Source: Paenibacillus antibioticophila (GTDB lineage Bacteria > Bacillota > Bacilli > Paenibacillales > Paenibacillaceae). Taken from it: a DNA stretch of 64,000 bases. The position numbers and the translations under genes are program-made. The notes beneath the pieces were generated by a model that was not told where the DNA came from, did no database searches, and saw only the letters and a list, made by a program, of their open reading frames with translations. Shown here piece after piece: positions 51,875-60,202 of the stretch. The first letter of the stretch is position 1, and every line of letters begins with the position of its first letter. The stretch spans positions 1,764,185-1,828,184 of the forward strand of contig NZ_HG005139.1 of the NCBI RefSeq assembly GCF_000455265.1. The letters run 5' to 3'.

Positions 51875-51888
51875 AAGGAAACAGCAAA

Positions 51889-52065
51889 ATGAAGACAGCA
51901 GGAGATCTTCATGATCCTCTGCTGTTTTTGTCATATCTGCTCATTTCTCCGCCTATAGGCGGGATGATGACGCTGATCGGCGTAGGAATTTATTTTTGGT
52001 CCAAGAACAAATCAGAGAAGAGGAGAATGAGAGATGGCAACGATCGAGGATTTCTTGAAGCTTGA
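51889..52065 (+). CDS. Small membrane protein ORF overlapping csaA
   Basis: A 58-codon frame too short for usual ORF calls. AAAAGGAA stands eight bases before ATG 51889. Residues 10-37 are one hydrophobic helix ([19 protein letters not shown], then LIGVGIYFW) followed by a basic tail ([14 protein letters not shown]). The frame runs 32 bases into csaA. A terminator-like hairpin lies within its first codons, so the two readings compete; the codon use and helix pattern look protein-like. Confidence 0.4.
   Translation: MKTAGDLHDPLLFLSYLLISPPIGGMMTLIGVGIYFWSKNKSEKRRMRDGNDRGFLEA
51895..51931 (+). terminator. Terminator hairpin after the Hfq-like gene
   Basis: ACAGCAGGAGATC and GATCCTCTGCTGT (slightly imperfect, 5-nt loop) followed by TTTTTGT. 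It would end the hfq-like transcript and overlaps the start of the small ORF. Confidence 0.65.
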
Positions 52066-52366
52066 TATACGGGTGGGAACGATTAGAAAGGCGGAGTTTT
52101 TTGCAGAGGCCAGGGTACCGGCGATCAAGCTTGAAATTGATCTGGGACCCGACATCGGATTGAAAGGCTCCAGTGCGCAAATTACGAGACGCTACCGGGC
52201 AGAGGAGATCATCGGCAAGCAAGTTGTTTGCGTTGTTAATTTTCCTCCAAGACGGATCGCAGGCTTCAAGTCGGAGGTATTAGTGCTGGGAGGAGTGCTT
52301 GAGCAAGGCGATGTGATTCTATTGAAGCCGGATATGGCATTGCCGGACGGAACCCCGATCGCTTAA
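52034..52366 (+). CDS. csaA: tRNA-binding/export chaperone CsaA
   Basis: A 110-residue OB-fold protein: [20 protein letters not shown] at the start, then [47 protein letters not shown] and [15 protein letters not shown] at the end. These are standard CsaA features, a dimeric protein with chaperone activity in protein export and tRNA-binding-like surface. GAGGAGAATGAGAG precedes the ATG. It is followed by a GC-rich hairpin. Confidence 0.93.
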   Translation: MATIEDFLKLDIRVGTIRKAEFFAEARVPAIKLEIDLGPDIGLKGSSAQITRRYRAEEIIGKQVVCVVNFPPRRIAGFKSEVLVLGGVLEQGDVILLKPDMALPDGTPIA

Positions 52367-52396
52367 GAGCAAGCCGTATACGTTCTAATTTTGAAC

Positions 52397-52429
52397 GGAT
52401 GCGCCCGGGTGTAAACGGGGCGCATCCTT
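52397..52429 (+). terminator. GC-rich hairpin after csaA
   Basis: GGATGCGCCC and GGGGCGCATCC form a strong stem, but only TT follows. It probably acts as a terminator, less surely than others here. Confidence 0.5.
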
Positions 52430-52502
52430 GGATACGATACACTGATTTTGTCGATTATTATTCTTCCAAATGTATTTCTATGCAGAAGTGTTTTCTGGCA
52501 AA

Positions 52503-53213
52503 TCATCGTTGCTCCCTGTTTTGCAACCATTTAACCGTTCCAATGAAGCCTGCCAGTCCAATTAAAAATACCAGAAAATAACTGATGCCTGCCAAGGGAA
52601 ATAATGCAGCGCCGTGTTCATTCAAATGCAAAGAAGGTACAGACCAGGGCAGATACGTGCCAATGGCAGTAGGCCCGAATACCAGCGCCAGCATCAAAGT
52701 TGTAAAAGCAAAGCCGATCGGCACCAGATAACCGCGCGATATACAGGCCAACAGGGCAAGAGGGGCACTTAATAATAGGTGGAGAGAGCCAATGATAAGT
52801 ATGAGGAACAAATAATGTTGTACAATCGCAAACGAAAAACCAGGAAGTCCAATAGCTAAACCAAGAAGCAAGGCATAAGCAAAGCCGATCAACATCATTA
52901 CAAAACACCAGAATATAACTGCGACATATTTGGCAATCGCTATTTTCCCGCGCGATATAGGCAACACGAGCAAATCCTTGAGCGTCTGATCAGAATACTC
53001 ACGGCCAAATGTCCAGCTTGTCACCAATCCAAACCCCAGCAGCCCAAACACGGATGAATACAAAAACGCAGTCCGTTCAAGAAAAGAAGGCAAATCGGGC
53101 TGTCCTAAGAACAATGTGATGACGAACAATATAAACAGAAGCGTGCCCCATAAAACAAAGGATCGACGCAATTTGTAAACTTCAACGCTACAGGCTGTCA
53201 ACAATGGTCTCAT
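52503..53213 (-). CDS. ABC-2 type exporter permease
   Basis: A 236-residue membrane protein with six helices; VEVYKLRRSFVLWGTLLFILFV at the start and FGREYSDQTLKDLLVLPISRGKIAIAKY (a conserved ABC-2 loop) identify the family, near BcrB-like and lantibiotic immunity permeases. GGAGGG lies seven bases before its ATG, which overlaps the ATPase end by 26 bases. The substrate is unknown. Confidence 0.85.
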   Translation of the reverse strand: MRPLLTACSVEVYKLRRSFVLWGTLLFILFVITLFLGQPDLPSFLERTAFLYSSVFGLLGFGLVTSWTFGREYSDQTLKDLLVLPISRGKIAIAKYVAVIFWCFVMMLIGFAYALLLGLAIGLPGFSFAIVQHYLFLILIIGSLHLLLSAPLALLACISRGYLVPIGFAFTTLMLALVFGPTAIGTYLPWSVPSLHLNEHGAALFPLAGISYFLVFLIGLAGFIGTVKWLQNREQR

Positions 53214-54135
53214 TCGGTTTTCCCTCCTCAGCTCCGATTACTTTGAGAAAATAATGTTCCAAATTCTCTTCTTCAATATTTAGCATAGTTAGCGGCACTT
53301 CATGATGAGCAAGCAATCTCGCAATATGTTCGGGATGCTTCACGGCATGATCATCCGGTAGTGCAAGGAAGTTATTCGAAGTCGAATGTACCTTATACCC
53401 GGAGTCTGAAAGAATAGCTTGAGCCTTCCGGGCATCCTTCGTTCCGATCATCAACTGCTTTCGGCGGATGGTTTCAAAGTCTTTTGCCGTCAGCTCTTCA
53501 AGCAATACGCCTTTGTGAATAATGCCGATACGAGAAGCCATTTTGGACATTTCCTCAAGGATATGGCTCGATATAAACACGGTAACCCCTTGTTGAGCAG
53601 CTAGAGCCTTGAGCATTTCCCTTATCTCGACAATTCCGGCTGGATCAAGCGCATTCGTTGGCTCATCAAGAATCAGAACGTCCGGCTTATGAATTAACGC
53701 TTTGGCCAATCCAAGTTTCTGCGCGTTACCAAGTGACAAATCACTTGCCTTACTATCCGCATATTGGGTCAAATTCAATTGCTCCATAATCTCGTCAACC
53801 GCCCTCGGAACCGGTAATCCTCGCAACCTGGCCATCAAACTCAAGTTCTCCCTAACCGTAAAGTTAGGGTAGGCATAAGGAACTTCCACCATATAACCTA
53901 CTCGTCTCGACAAATCGGGATTCCCATTCGCCCAGCGCTGACCAAACAAATACACTTCTCCGGAAGAAGGCTTGCTCATTCCGAGAAGAGCTCGAATGGT
54001 TGTCGTTTTCCCTGCGCCATTCAACCCCAGGAATCCATAGATTTCTCCTTTTTTAACGGAAATCGAAACGCGATCTACAATGACTTTATCTCCGTATTTC
54101 TTTGTCAGGTTAACGGTTCGAATAATTTCCTCCAT
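53188..54135 (-). CDS. ABC exporter ATPase, BcrA-like
   Basis: A 315-residue ATPase: Walker A GLNGAGKTTTIRALLGM, Q-loop VGYMVEVPYAYPNFTVRENL, signature LSLGNAQKLGLAKAL (Leu for one Gly), Walker B VLILDEPTNALDP and H-loop FISSHI. A C-terminal extension of about 90 residues matches the bacitracin/lantibiotic exporter ATPases. AAAGGA precedes its ATG. It diverges from a TetR gene and a strong palindrome lies between, so it is probably under that repressor. Confidence 0.88.
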   Translation of the reverse strand: MEEIIRTVNLTKKYGDKVIVDRVSISVKKGEIYGFLGLNGAGKTTTIRALLGMSKPSSGEVYLFGQRWANGNPDLSRRVGYMVEVPYAYPNFTVRENLSLMARLRGLPVPRAVDEIMEQLNLTQYADSKASDLSLGNAQKLGLAKALIHKPDVLILDEPTNALDPAGIVEIREMLKALAAQQGVTVFISSHILEEMSKMASRIGIIHKGVLLEELTAKDFETIRRKQLMIGTKDARKAQAILSDSGYKVHSTSNNFLALPDDHAVKHPEHIARLLAHHEVPLTMLNIEEENLEHYFLKVIGAEEGKPNETIVDSL

Positions 54136-54354
54136 AGAAACAGTCCTTTCTGTATCATCAATTTAAATTCAGTTCATTAAAAGTACCGGCTTGTCCACAC
54201 TCCTGTCATCTGCGGTATAATAACGAACAGGCAAATCTACAACACTGTGTCAATAATGTAGTGAACGGCCTCGACAAATGAGAACATCAATAAAAGACGG
54301 CATGGTATTCTCGGATAGAATCCTCCTTATCATTGATTTGATATGCTACAAAAG

Positions 54355-54377
54355 TTATACTACACCGTGTAGTGTAA
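54355..54377. promoter_or_regulatory. TetR operator candidate
   Basis: ACTACACCGTGTAGT (54359-54373) is a perfect palindrome around a central C; it extends to 23 bases with a single mismatch. It sits 60 bases before the TetR start. A looser ACACTGTGT string near 54244 may be a second site toward the exporter. Confidence 0.65.
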
Positions 54378-54436
54378 TTTGTAAAGCAGGACTCTAACCG
54401 ATTTCTAATGGTATATTTACAAGGGGGAAAGTAAGA

Positions 54437-55096
54437 ATGGATAATACGGAAAACAAGAAAATCCGCAAAGGCTCTTCAGACAAACGTGCTAAAATTATTG
54501 CCGCGGCACGAGACCTGTTTCTTTCGGATGGGTTTGATCGTTCCAGCGTCGATGCGGTCGCAGCTAAAGCGGGAGTATCCAAACGGACAGTTTATGATTA
54601 TTATGGCGACAAACAGAACCTGCTGCTTGCTGTTGTGGAAGAATCCAGTTCGGCGGTTCTGGACATGATCGAGCAAGGGATTTCAGACCACCTTCGGGAA
54701 TTCGAGGATCTGGAGCAGGCGCTCATCTTATTTTGTCTGCAGATCATAGCTTCTGCGAGCGGTTCGGCTGATTACTTTGCTCTGATCCGTCTGGTTATGG
54801 TGGAAGCCGCCAACCTGCCAGACTCGTTTTTTGAAAGGCTGGACAGCGCAACTGAAGAGGGGATTATCAGGAAGTTTACAGAGTTTGGACAAAACGGATT
54901 GCTTAATGTGATCGATCCTAAAATGGCTGCAAAGCACTTCGAAGCATTAACGTTTTTATTGGTATTTAATCAACCGAGAAAAACCGGGACACTAGAGGAG
55001 GAACAAACCAAACGTATTATCACTGAAGGCGTGCGCGTCTTTCTTTGCGCTTATGGACCACGTACCGTTCAAAACAACAATCAACCATCACACTGA
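54437..55096 (+). CDS. TetR-family transcriptional regulator
   Basis: A 219-residue repressor: helix-turn-helix at residues 15-60 (RAKIIAAARDLFLSDGFDRSS, VDAVAAKAGVSKRTVYDYYG) and an AcrR-type ligand domain with a conserved FxLIRLVMVEA segment. AAGGGGGAAA precedes the ATG. Divergent from the BcrA-like exporter. A terminator follows. Confidence 0.9.
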   Translation: MDNTENKKIRKGSSDKRAKIIAAARDLFLSDGFDRSSVDAVAAKAGVSKRTVYDYYGDKQNLLLAVVEESSSAVLDMIEQGISDHLREFEDLEQALILFCLQIIASASGSADYFALIRLVMVEAANLPDSFFERLDSATEEGIIRKFTEFGQNGLLNVIDPKMAAKHFEALTFLLVFNQPRKTGTLEEEQTKRIITEGVRVFLCAYGPRTVQNNNQPSH

Positions 55097-55199
55097 TCGC
55101 GATTTATGCATAAGAACGGCTTGTATCCTTCCTATTACTTGAATGAGTTGTTGATGAACGATCAGAAAAATGCAAAACTAGCTTTGAATTTATAGGATT

Positions 55200-55257
55200 G
55201 CCCGAACAAAACACTCCTTCCAGTCACACGAATTGGCAGGAGTATTTTTGTTTGGGC
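55200..55257 (+). terminator. Rho-independent terminator
   Basis: AACAAAACACTCCTTCCA pairs with TGGCAGGAGTATTTTTGTT; the T-rich right arm supplies the U-run. The rest of 55097-55415 shows nothing but the leader of the cation transporter. Confidence 0.7.
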
Positions 55258-55415
55258 TTCAAACCCCGGACTGACCATGGCAATGTTTTTACCTGATGCA
55301 ACCTTCTTTGACCAGAGACATATTTCGTCCCTAGTAAAAAAACGTTTCTCTAGACCCACTCAAATTGTGTCTGATAGTATGGAACATGCAATGTTGAGCG
55401 GAGGGAGAGGCGAGA

Positions 55416-56294
55416 ATGGAACAGCAGCAGCGGTATGAAAAATTGAAAATGGGAGAGCGGGGAGCCATTGTAAGCATTGTTGCTTATATTTGTCTTTCGG
55501 CTCTGAAATTAATTATCGGGAACCTGTCCGGCTCAGAAGCGCTTCGGGCCGACGGTTTGAATAATGCGACAGATATTATAGCCTCTATCGCTGTTCTGAT
55601 TGGCCTGAAGTTTGCCCAGCGTCCCGCGGATCAGGATCATCCTTATGGCCATTGGAAATCCGAGACGATCGCTTCATTAATTGCTTCCTTTATCATGATG
55701 GCCGTCGGACTGCAGGTTTTGTTCAATGCGATATTCTCTGTCTTCGAAGGCAAGCATGAATCTCCGGATTTGATCTCTGTATGGACAGGGCTGTTCTGTG
55801 CGGCGGTGATGTATTTTGTCTATCGCTACAACAAAAAGCTCGCAGATACGATCAACAGCCAAGCCGTCATGGCTGCCGCTAAGGATAATTTCTCGGATGC
55901 CCTGGTCAGTGTTGGCGCTGTGATCGGGATTGTCGGGTCCCAATTCGGTCTTCCATGGCTGGATCCGGTTACGGCGATTGCCGTCGGGATTATGATTTGT
56001 AAAACGGCGTGGGATATTTTCCGGGAAGCGTCGCATCATCTATCTGACGGGTTCGATGAAAGTGCCATCGAAGCCTTCAAGGACACGGTGAGCCAGGTCC
56101 AGGGCGTGGAGGAGGTCAAGGAGGTCAGAGCGCGGAATTATGGCAGCAATGCGGTAGTGGACGTCGTGCTGTCGGTCAAGGGCGACCTGGAATTCCATGA
56201 GGCCCATAATGTGGCTACCAACGTAGAGAATGAGTTGAAAAAGTCCTCCGAGGTGCTGGAAGTACATGTTCACTATGAGCCTGCTAAATCTTAA
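55416..56294 (+). CDS. Cation diffusion facilitator transporter
   Basis: A 292-residue metal/proton antiporter. Six helices fill residues 15-205; the metal site uses DGLNNATD in helix II (one Asp replaced by Asn) and DNFSDA in helix V; HPYGHWKSE is the conserved loop. The C-terminal domain (210-285) has the usual ferredoxin-like fold and ends HVHYEPAKS. The DxxNxxTD pattern is closer to manganese/iron CDFs (MntE-like) than to zinc CzcD. It lies near CadA but on its own, after a terminator. GGAGGGAGAGG precedes the ATG. Confidence 0.9.
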   Translation: MEQQQRYEKLKMGERGAIVSIVAYICLSALKLIIGNLSGSEALRADGLNNATDIIASIAVLIGLKFAQRPADQDHPYGHWKSETIASLIASFIMMAVGLQVLFNAIFSVFEGKHESPDLISVWTGLFCAAVMYFVYRYNKKLADTINSQAVMAAAKDNFSDALVSVGAVIGIVGSQFGLPWLDPVTAIAVGIMICKTAWDIFREASHHLSDGFDESAIEAFKDTVSQVQGVEEVKEVRARNYGSNAVVDVVLSVKGDLEFHEAHNVATNVENELKKSSEVLEVHVHYEPAKS

Positions 56295-56316
56295 AATCGG
56301 TATTGGTCCATCTGCT

Positions 56317-56948
56317 CTACTCGAGCTCCCATTCGTTGGAATCGGGAGAAATGACTTCCCAGGTTCCGAAGAGGGTAAGCCCTGCGGCTTGAGCTAGTGC
56401 GATTGATTCCTGCTGATCAAGCCGGCAGCGAAATTGAGGTTGAGCACCCTGCTGACAGGCGTACTGAGCTATAGAGCGGACGACGCTGCGCCCATGTCTT
56501 TGTCCTCGAAAAGGGGCGAGCGTGAGCACGCCGATATCCGCCAGGTTTGCTTTGCCCATCCAGGGGTACATACTGGCCGCGCTAACCAATCGATTTTGTT
56601 CAAGAGAGCCAAATACGGCCCAGTGGTCCAACTCTACAAAAGCGTCATCCAGGTCCTGCTCTAAGGAAGAGGATTCAAACTGAGCGAACAATTCATGGTC
56701 CTGTTCAGTTAAGCGGCGTAAATTACTCGCCAGATCAGTCTCAAGCAATTTTTCTTTTTCAGCTTCCGTGAAATAGAAGAGCGCTCCAGCTTCAGTATCA
56801 TCACTCGATTATCTTCACTTAGCTCGGAATTGATGATAATTGAGAAGATCTCATTGGAATAAAAGGTGACTCCTCTAAAAAAACTAGTATGCCAAAAGTC
56901 AATGACCGCCTGTGGAAATGCTGGCATTCGTTCCTGCTGCTTGTTCAT
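56317..56948 (-). pseudogene. GNAT acetyltransferase with a frameshift
   Basis: The N-terminal half (from ATG 56948) reads AFPQAVIDFWHTSFFRGVTFY and INSELSEDNRV. The C-terminal half continues in another frame, with DTEAGALFYFTEAEKEKLLE right after, then NRLVSAASMYPWMGKANLADI and the acetyl-CoA loop FRGQRHGRSVVRSI, ending at 56317. Both halves together make one GNAT protein of about 208 residues; a one-base change near 56798 breaks it. A sequencing error is the alternative. No start codon fits the second half alone except ATG 56748, which would lack the first strands. Confidence 0.75.
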
Positions 56949-57068
56949 GATTTCACTTCCTCATCTAAATACAGCTTTTTAAAGCTTATCAAATGAAGGG
57001 AGGGGGCCATAGAGATAGTTCTATTTTAGTTGAGTTTGCCTATTTTTGCTCTGATCCACCGTACTTTG

Positions 57069-57122
57069 TTGACATCAGAACCAAGAAGGAATATATTATA
57101 TATGAACAAGTGATCATATATA
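57069..57122 (+). promoter_or_regulatory. cadA promoter with CadC-type operator
   Basis: TTGACA (57069-57074), 17 bases, TATATT (57092-57097) are near-consensus. TATATATGA (57097-57105) and TCATATATA (57114-57122) are perfect inverted arms just past the -10 box, as in ArsR/SmtB-family operators of metal efflux genes. The CadC gene at 59467 is the natural candidate repressor. Confidence 0.7.
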
Positions 57123-57148
57123 ATCTTCTTTCGAAGAGAGGGATAAAC

Positions 57149-59356
57149 ATGGAACAGAGTATTTCAAAACAGAAATTAATCCTGGAAGGACTGGACTGTG
57201 CAAACTGCGCCCTGAAAATTGAGCAGGGAGTTCAAAAGATTGACGGAGTTGCGGCTTGCTCGGTAAATTTTGCGAACAAAACGTTAACGATGGAAATATC
57301 AGGAGCTCGTACTGAAGAGATTCTTGAGCAGACTAAGCAAAAGATTCGTAAGCTTGAGCCGGATATTAGAATTGTCGAATCTCATTCACACTTGAAACAT
57401 AAGCAAGGTCAACATCAAGAACATAATCATGCCCATCCGCATGATCACGGTGACCATGAAGCCGGGGATGAACACGGCCATTCCCATGACCATGGGGCGA
57501 AGAATACCAAAGTCATGATCATTCGGCTGATCGCCGGTCTGGCTATCGGTGCGGCAGCCTTTGCATTTGCCTTGAGTCGAGAACTGGAACTGATTCTGTT
57601 TGTTGTTTCCTACCTGATCGTGGGCGGGGACATAGTTCTAAAAGCGCTGAAAAACATTGTGAGAGGCCAGGTATTCGATGAATACTTCCTCATGTCCATT
57701 GCGACTGTAGGTGCTTTTGTGATCGGCGAGTATCCTGAAGGCGTGGCCGTCATGCTCTTCTATCAGATCGGCGAGCTGTTCCAGAGCATCGCCGTCAACC
57801 GTTCACGGAAGTCGATCAGTGCATTGATGGATATCCGTCCCGGCTTTGCAAATTTGAAAATCAATGATGAGATCAAAAGAGTCAATCCGGATGAAGTGCA
57901 GATCGGTGACTTGATCATTGTTCGTCCCGGTGAGAAAGTACCGTTAGATGGGAAGGTCATTGAAGGAAACTCAGCTATGGATACTTCGGCACTGACCGGC
58001 GAGTCCGTACCGCGTGAGGTGACCGTAGGGGAAGAGGTCTTGAGCGGATTTATCAATAAGAATGGCGTCCTGACCATCGAGGTGACCAAGGTATTCGGAG
58101 AATCAACCGTTGCGAAGATTCTGGATCTGGTCGAGAACGCCAGCAGCAAGAAGGCGCCAACGGAAAACTTCATTACGAAGTTTGCCCGCTATTACACGCC
58201 GGTGGTTGTCATTGTTGCCGCTTTGCTGGCAGTGGTGCCGCCGCTCCTATTCAGCGGTGAAACCTTCTCGGAATGGGTGTATCGGGCATTGGTATTCCTG
58301 GTCATTTCTTGTCCGTGTGCGCTGGTCGTATCGATCCCGTTAGGCTTCTTCGGCGGCATTGGCGCTTCATCCAAGAATGGGATTCTGGTGAAGGGCAGCA
58401 ACTACCTGGAGGCATTGAATGACGTCAAATATGTTGTCTTCGATAAGACCGGTACCTTAACGAAGGGTGCCTTCAAAGTGAATGGCATTCACCCTCAAAA
58501 CGGCTGGACCAAGCAACAACTCCTGCGTCATGCAGCGTTTGCTGAAATGCATTCCACTCATCCGATTGCAGAGTCTATTCGGGAGGCCTTTGGAGAGGAA
58601 CTGAATGAAGCCTTGCTTGCTAACTACAATGAGATATCGGGCCACGGCATTCAGGTTATGTTCGAAGGCAAGGAGGTGCTGGCAGGCAATGCGAAGCTCA
58701 TGCAGAGAGAGAACATTGATTTCTCGGCACCTTCTGAACTGGGAACGATCGTCCATATTGCGGTGGATAAGCAATATGCCGGTTATCTAGTCATCGCCGA
58801 CGAGGTCAAGGAGGATTCCGCACAGGCGATCTCCTCACTGAAACGGCTGGGCGTGAAGAAGACCGTCATGCTGACCGGGGATATCAAGGCAGTAGGGGAA
58901 GCGGTTGGTAAACAGCTCGGCGTGGATGAGGTGCGAGCTGAGCTGCTGCCGCAGCATAAGGTCGAGGAGCTGGAGAAGCTTGACCGTCGTAAGGGAAGCA
59001 AAGAGAAGATCGTGTTCGTCGGCGACGGCATCAATGATACGCCAGTGCTGGCCCGGGCCGATGTCGGCGTGGCGATGGGCGGTCTTGGCTCGGATGCGGC
59101 GATCGAAGCGGCGGATATCGTCATTATGACCGATGAGCCCTCGAAGCTGTCTTCCGCGATTTATATCGCCAAGAAAACCCGGAGAATCGTATGGCAGAAC
59201 ATCGTGTTCGCCTTGCTGGTTAAAGCGGTCTTCCTGCTTCTGGGGGCCTTCGGAATCGCAACGATGTGGGAGGCCGTATTCTCGGACGTAGGGGTCACAC
59301 TGCTGGCCGTATTGAATGCCATGCGCGTATTGAAGATTAGACCTAACCTGAATTAA
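57149..59356 (+). CDS. cadA: Cd/Zn/Pb-exporting P-type ATPase
   Basis: A 735-residue P1B-type pump. N-terminal heavy-metal domain (GLDCANCALKIEQGVQ, Cys-x2-Cys) at residues 12-80; a His-rich linker (about 84-120: HKQGQHQEHNHAHPHDHGDH) unusual for its length; eight helices with the metal motif SCPCALVVSIPLG; actuator TGES; phosphorylation site DKTGTLTKG; nucleotide domain HSTHPIAES; hinge GDGINDTPVLARADVGVAMG. The frame is open from 56993, but AGAGAGGGA precedes the ATG at 57149 and the promoter covers the region upstream. The CadC regulator is convergent at 59467. Confidence 0.93.
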   Translation: MEQSISKQKLILEGLDCANCALKIEQGVQKIDGVAACSVNFANKTLTMEISGARTEEILEQTKQKIRKLEPDIRIVESHSHLKHKQGQHQEHNHAHPHDHGDHEAGDEHGHSHDHGAKNTKVMIIRLIAGLAIGAAAFAFALSRELELILFVVSYLIVGGDIVLKALKNIVRGQVFDEYFLMSIATVGAFVIGEYPEGVAVMLFYQIGELFQSIAVNRSRKSISALMDIRPGFANLKINDEIKRVNPDEVQIGDLIIVRPGEKVPLDGKVIEGNSAMDTSALTGESVPREVTVGEEVLSGFINKNGVLTIEVTKVFGESTVAKILDLVENASSKKAPTENFITKFARYYTPVVVIVAALLAVVPPLLFSGETFSEWVYRALVFLVISCPCALVVSIPLGFFGGIGASSKNGILVKGSNYLEALNDVKYVVFDKTGTLTKGAFKVNGIHPQNGWTKQQLLRHAAFAEMHSTHPIAESIREAFGEELNEALLANYNEISGHGIQVMFEGKEVLAGNAKLMQRENIDFSAPSELGTIVHIAVDKQYAGYLVIADEVKEDSAQAISSLKRLGVKKTVMLTGDIKAVGEAVGKQLGVDEVRAELLPQHKVEELEKLDRRKGSKEKIVFVGDGINDTPVLARADVGVAMGGLGSDAAIEAADIVIMTDEPSKLSSAIYIAKKTRRIVWQNIVFALLVKAVFLLLGAFGIATMWEAVFSDVGVTLLAVLNAMRVLKIRPNLN

Positions 59357-59398
59357 GAGGCAGCTAAACAGAGCCGCTATGAATCAGTTGGATGAAAT

Positions 59399-59450
59399 AA
59401 GGACTGTCCCATAAGCCATTTTGATGGCAAAGGGGCAGTCCTTGTATTTT
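59399..59450. terminator. Bidirectional terminator between cadA and cadC
   Basis: AAGGACTGTCCC and GGGGCAGTCCTT with inner GCCATT/GATGGC pairing, followed by GTATTTT on the plus side and TATTTC on the other strand. Confidence 0.75.
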
Positions 59451-59466
59451 GCGTATACTCATTTGT

Positions 59467-59844
59467 TCATCCGTGGTTCGTATGCTGGAGGGTCTGCAGG
59501 AATATTTCCTCAATATGTGTATCATCCAGTGAGTAGTAGACGGTCTTTCCAACCTTGCGCCGCTTTACAATTCTAAGATTGCGCAAATATCGGAGCTGGT
59601 GAGAGACGGCGGATTGTCCCATTTCAAGGAGCACGGTTAAGTCATGTACGCAAAGCTCTCTCTTTAGCAGGGCACTAATGATTTTGACCCGTGTCGGATC
59701 ACTGAAGGCCTTGAACCAGTCGGCTACCTGAACCGCGGCCTGGTCATTGATCAGCTCTGTCTTTACCGCCTCCAGGTTCGTGTCCGACCCTGAACAGTTC
59801 GTATCGCAATCTTCAACGGTTTTTATGGGCTGTACCATGGGCAA
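59467..59844 (-). CDS. cadC: ArsR/SmtB-family metal-sensing repressor CadC
   Basis: A 125-residue winged-helix repressor that leaves DNA when Cd, Pb or Zn binds. Cysteines for the alpha3N thiolate site: DCDTNCSG near residue 13-17 and ELCVHDL at residue 65; recognition helix MGQSAVSHQLRYLRNLRIV; wing KRRKVGKTVYYSLDD; C-terminal DDTHIEEIFLQTLQHTNH carries the acidic/His zinc site. This is the standard CadC pattern. It is convergent with cadA rather than upstream of it, an arrangement less common than cadC-cadA. Confidence 0.93.
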   Translation of the reverse strand: MPMVQPIKTVEDCDTNCSGSDTNLEAVKTELINDQAAVQVADWFKAFSDPTRVKIISALLKRELCVHDLTVLLEMGQSAVSHQLRYLRNLRIVKRRKVGKTVYYSLDDTHIEEIFLQTLQHTNHG

Positions 59845-59875
59845 TCACCTTTCTGTTGGGCCTATTAAAATGCGA

Positions 59876-60043
59876 GTTCAAAAAGTCAGCTTTTCAGCAC
59901 CGAGAAGGTTGCGAGAACCCGACGAAGGAGGAACGGAGTGTAGGCGGACCCTACATGAGTACCGGACTTCTAGGGTGAACGCAAGATTCGACATCGAATC
60001 AGCCCCTTGGAACACTTCGTGATCAAAAGATGACTTTTTGAAC
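59876..60043. mobile_element. 168-bp terminal-inverted-repeat element (MITE-like)
   Basis: The ends GTTCAAAAAGTCAGCTTTT and AAAAGATGACTTTTTGAAC are inverted repeats of 19 bases with one mismatch. The interior (GAGAAGGTTGCGAGAACCCG, GGAGGAACGGAGTGTAGGCG, GGTGAACGCAAGATTCGACA) has no coding frame of note and looks like a repeat family remembered from Paenibacillus chromosomes; this memory cannot be checked here. No clear target-site duplication was seen. It lies upstream of the cadC start, between divergent genes. Confidence 0.65.
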
Positions 60044-60202
60044 AACCTCTTTAAACGAAAACATTACAATTAAGCCGCTATTGTCCTCACAATAACATAT
60101 TAGGTTGCAAGGAGCAAGATCGGCACCTGAGTAGGAGGTCTGCGATGAAATCCATATTGAGGTGTTTGTGATATAATTCCAGTAAAAATAGGGAGTGAGA
60201 GC

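Noticed and set aside
59747..60022. 91-codon ORF across the short repeat element
   Set aside because: It lies antisense to cadC and in the non-coding interior of the inverted-repeat element, without a ribosome site.
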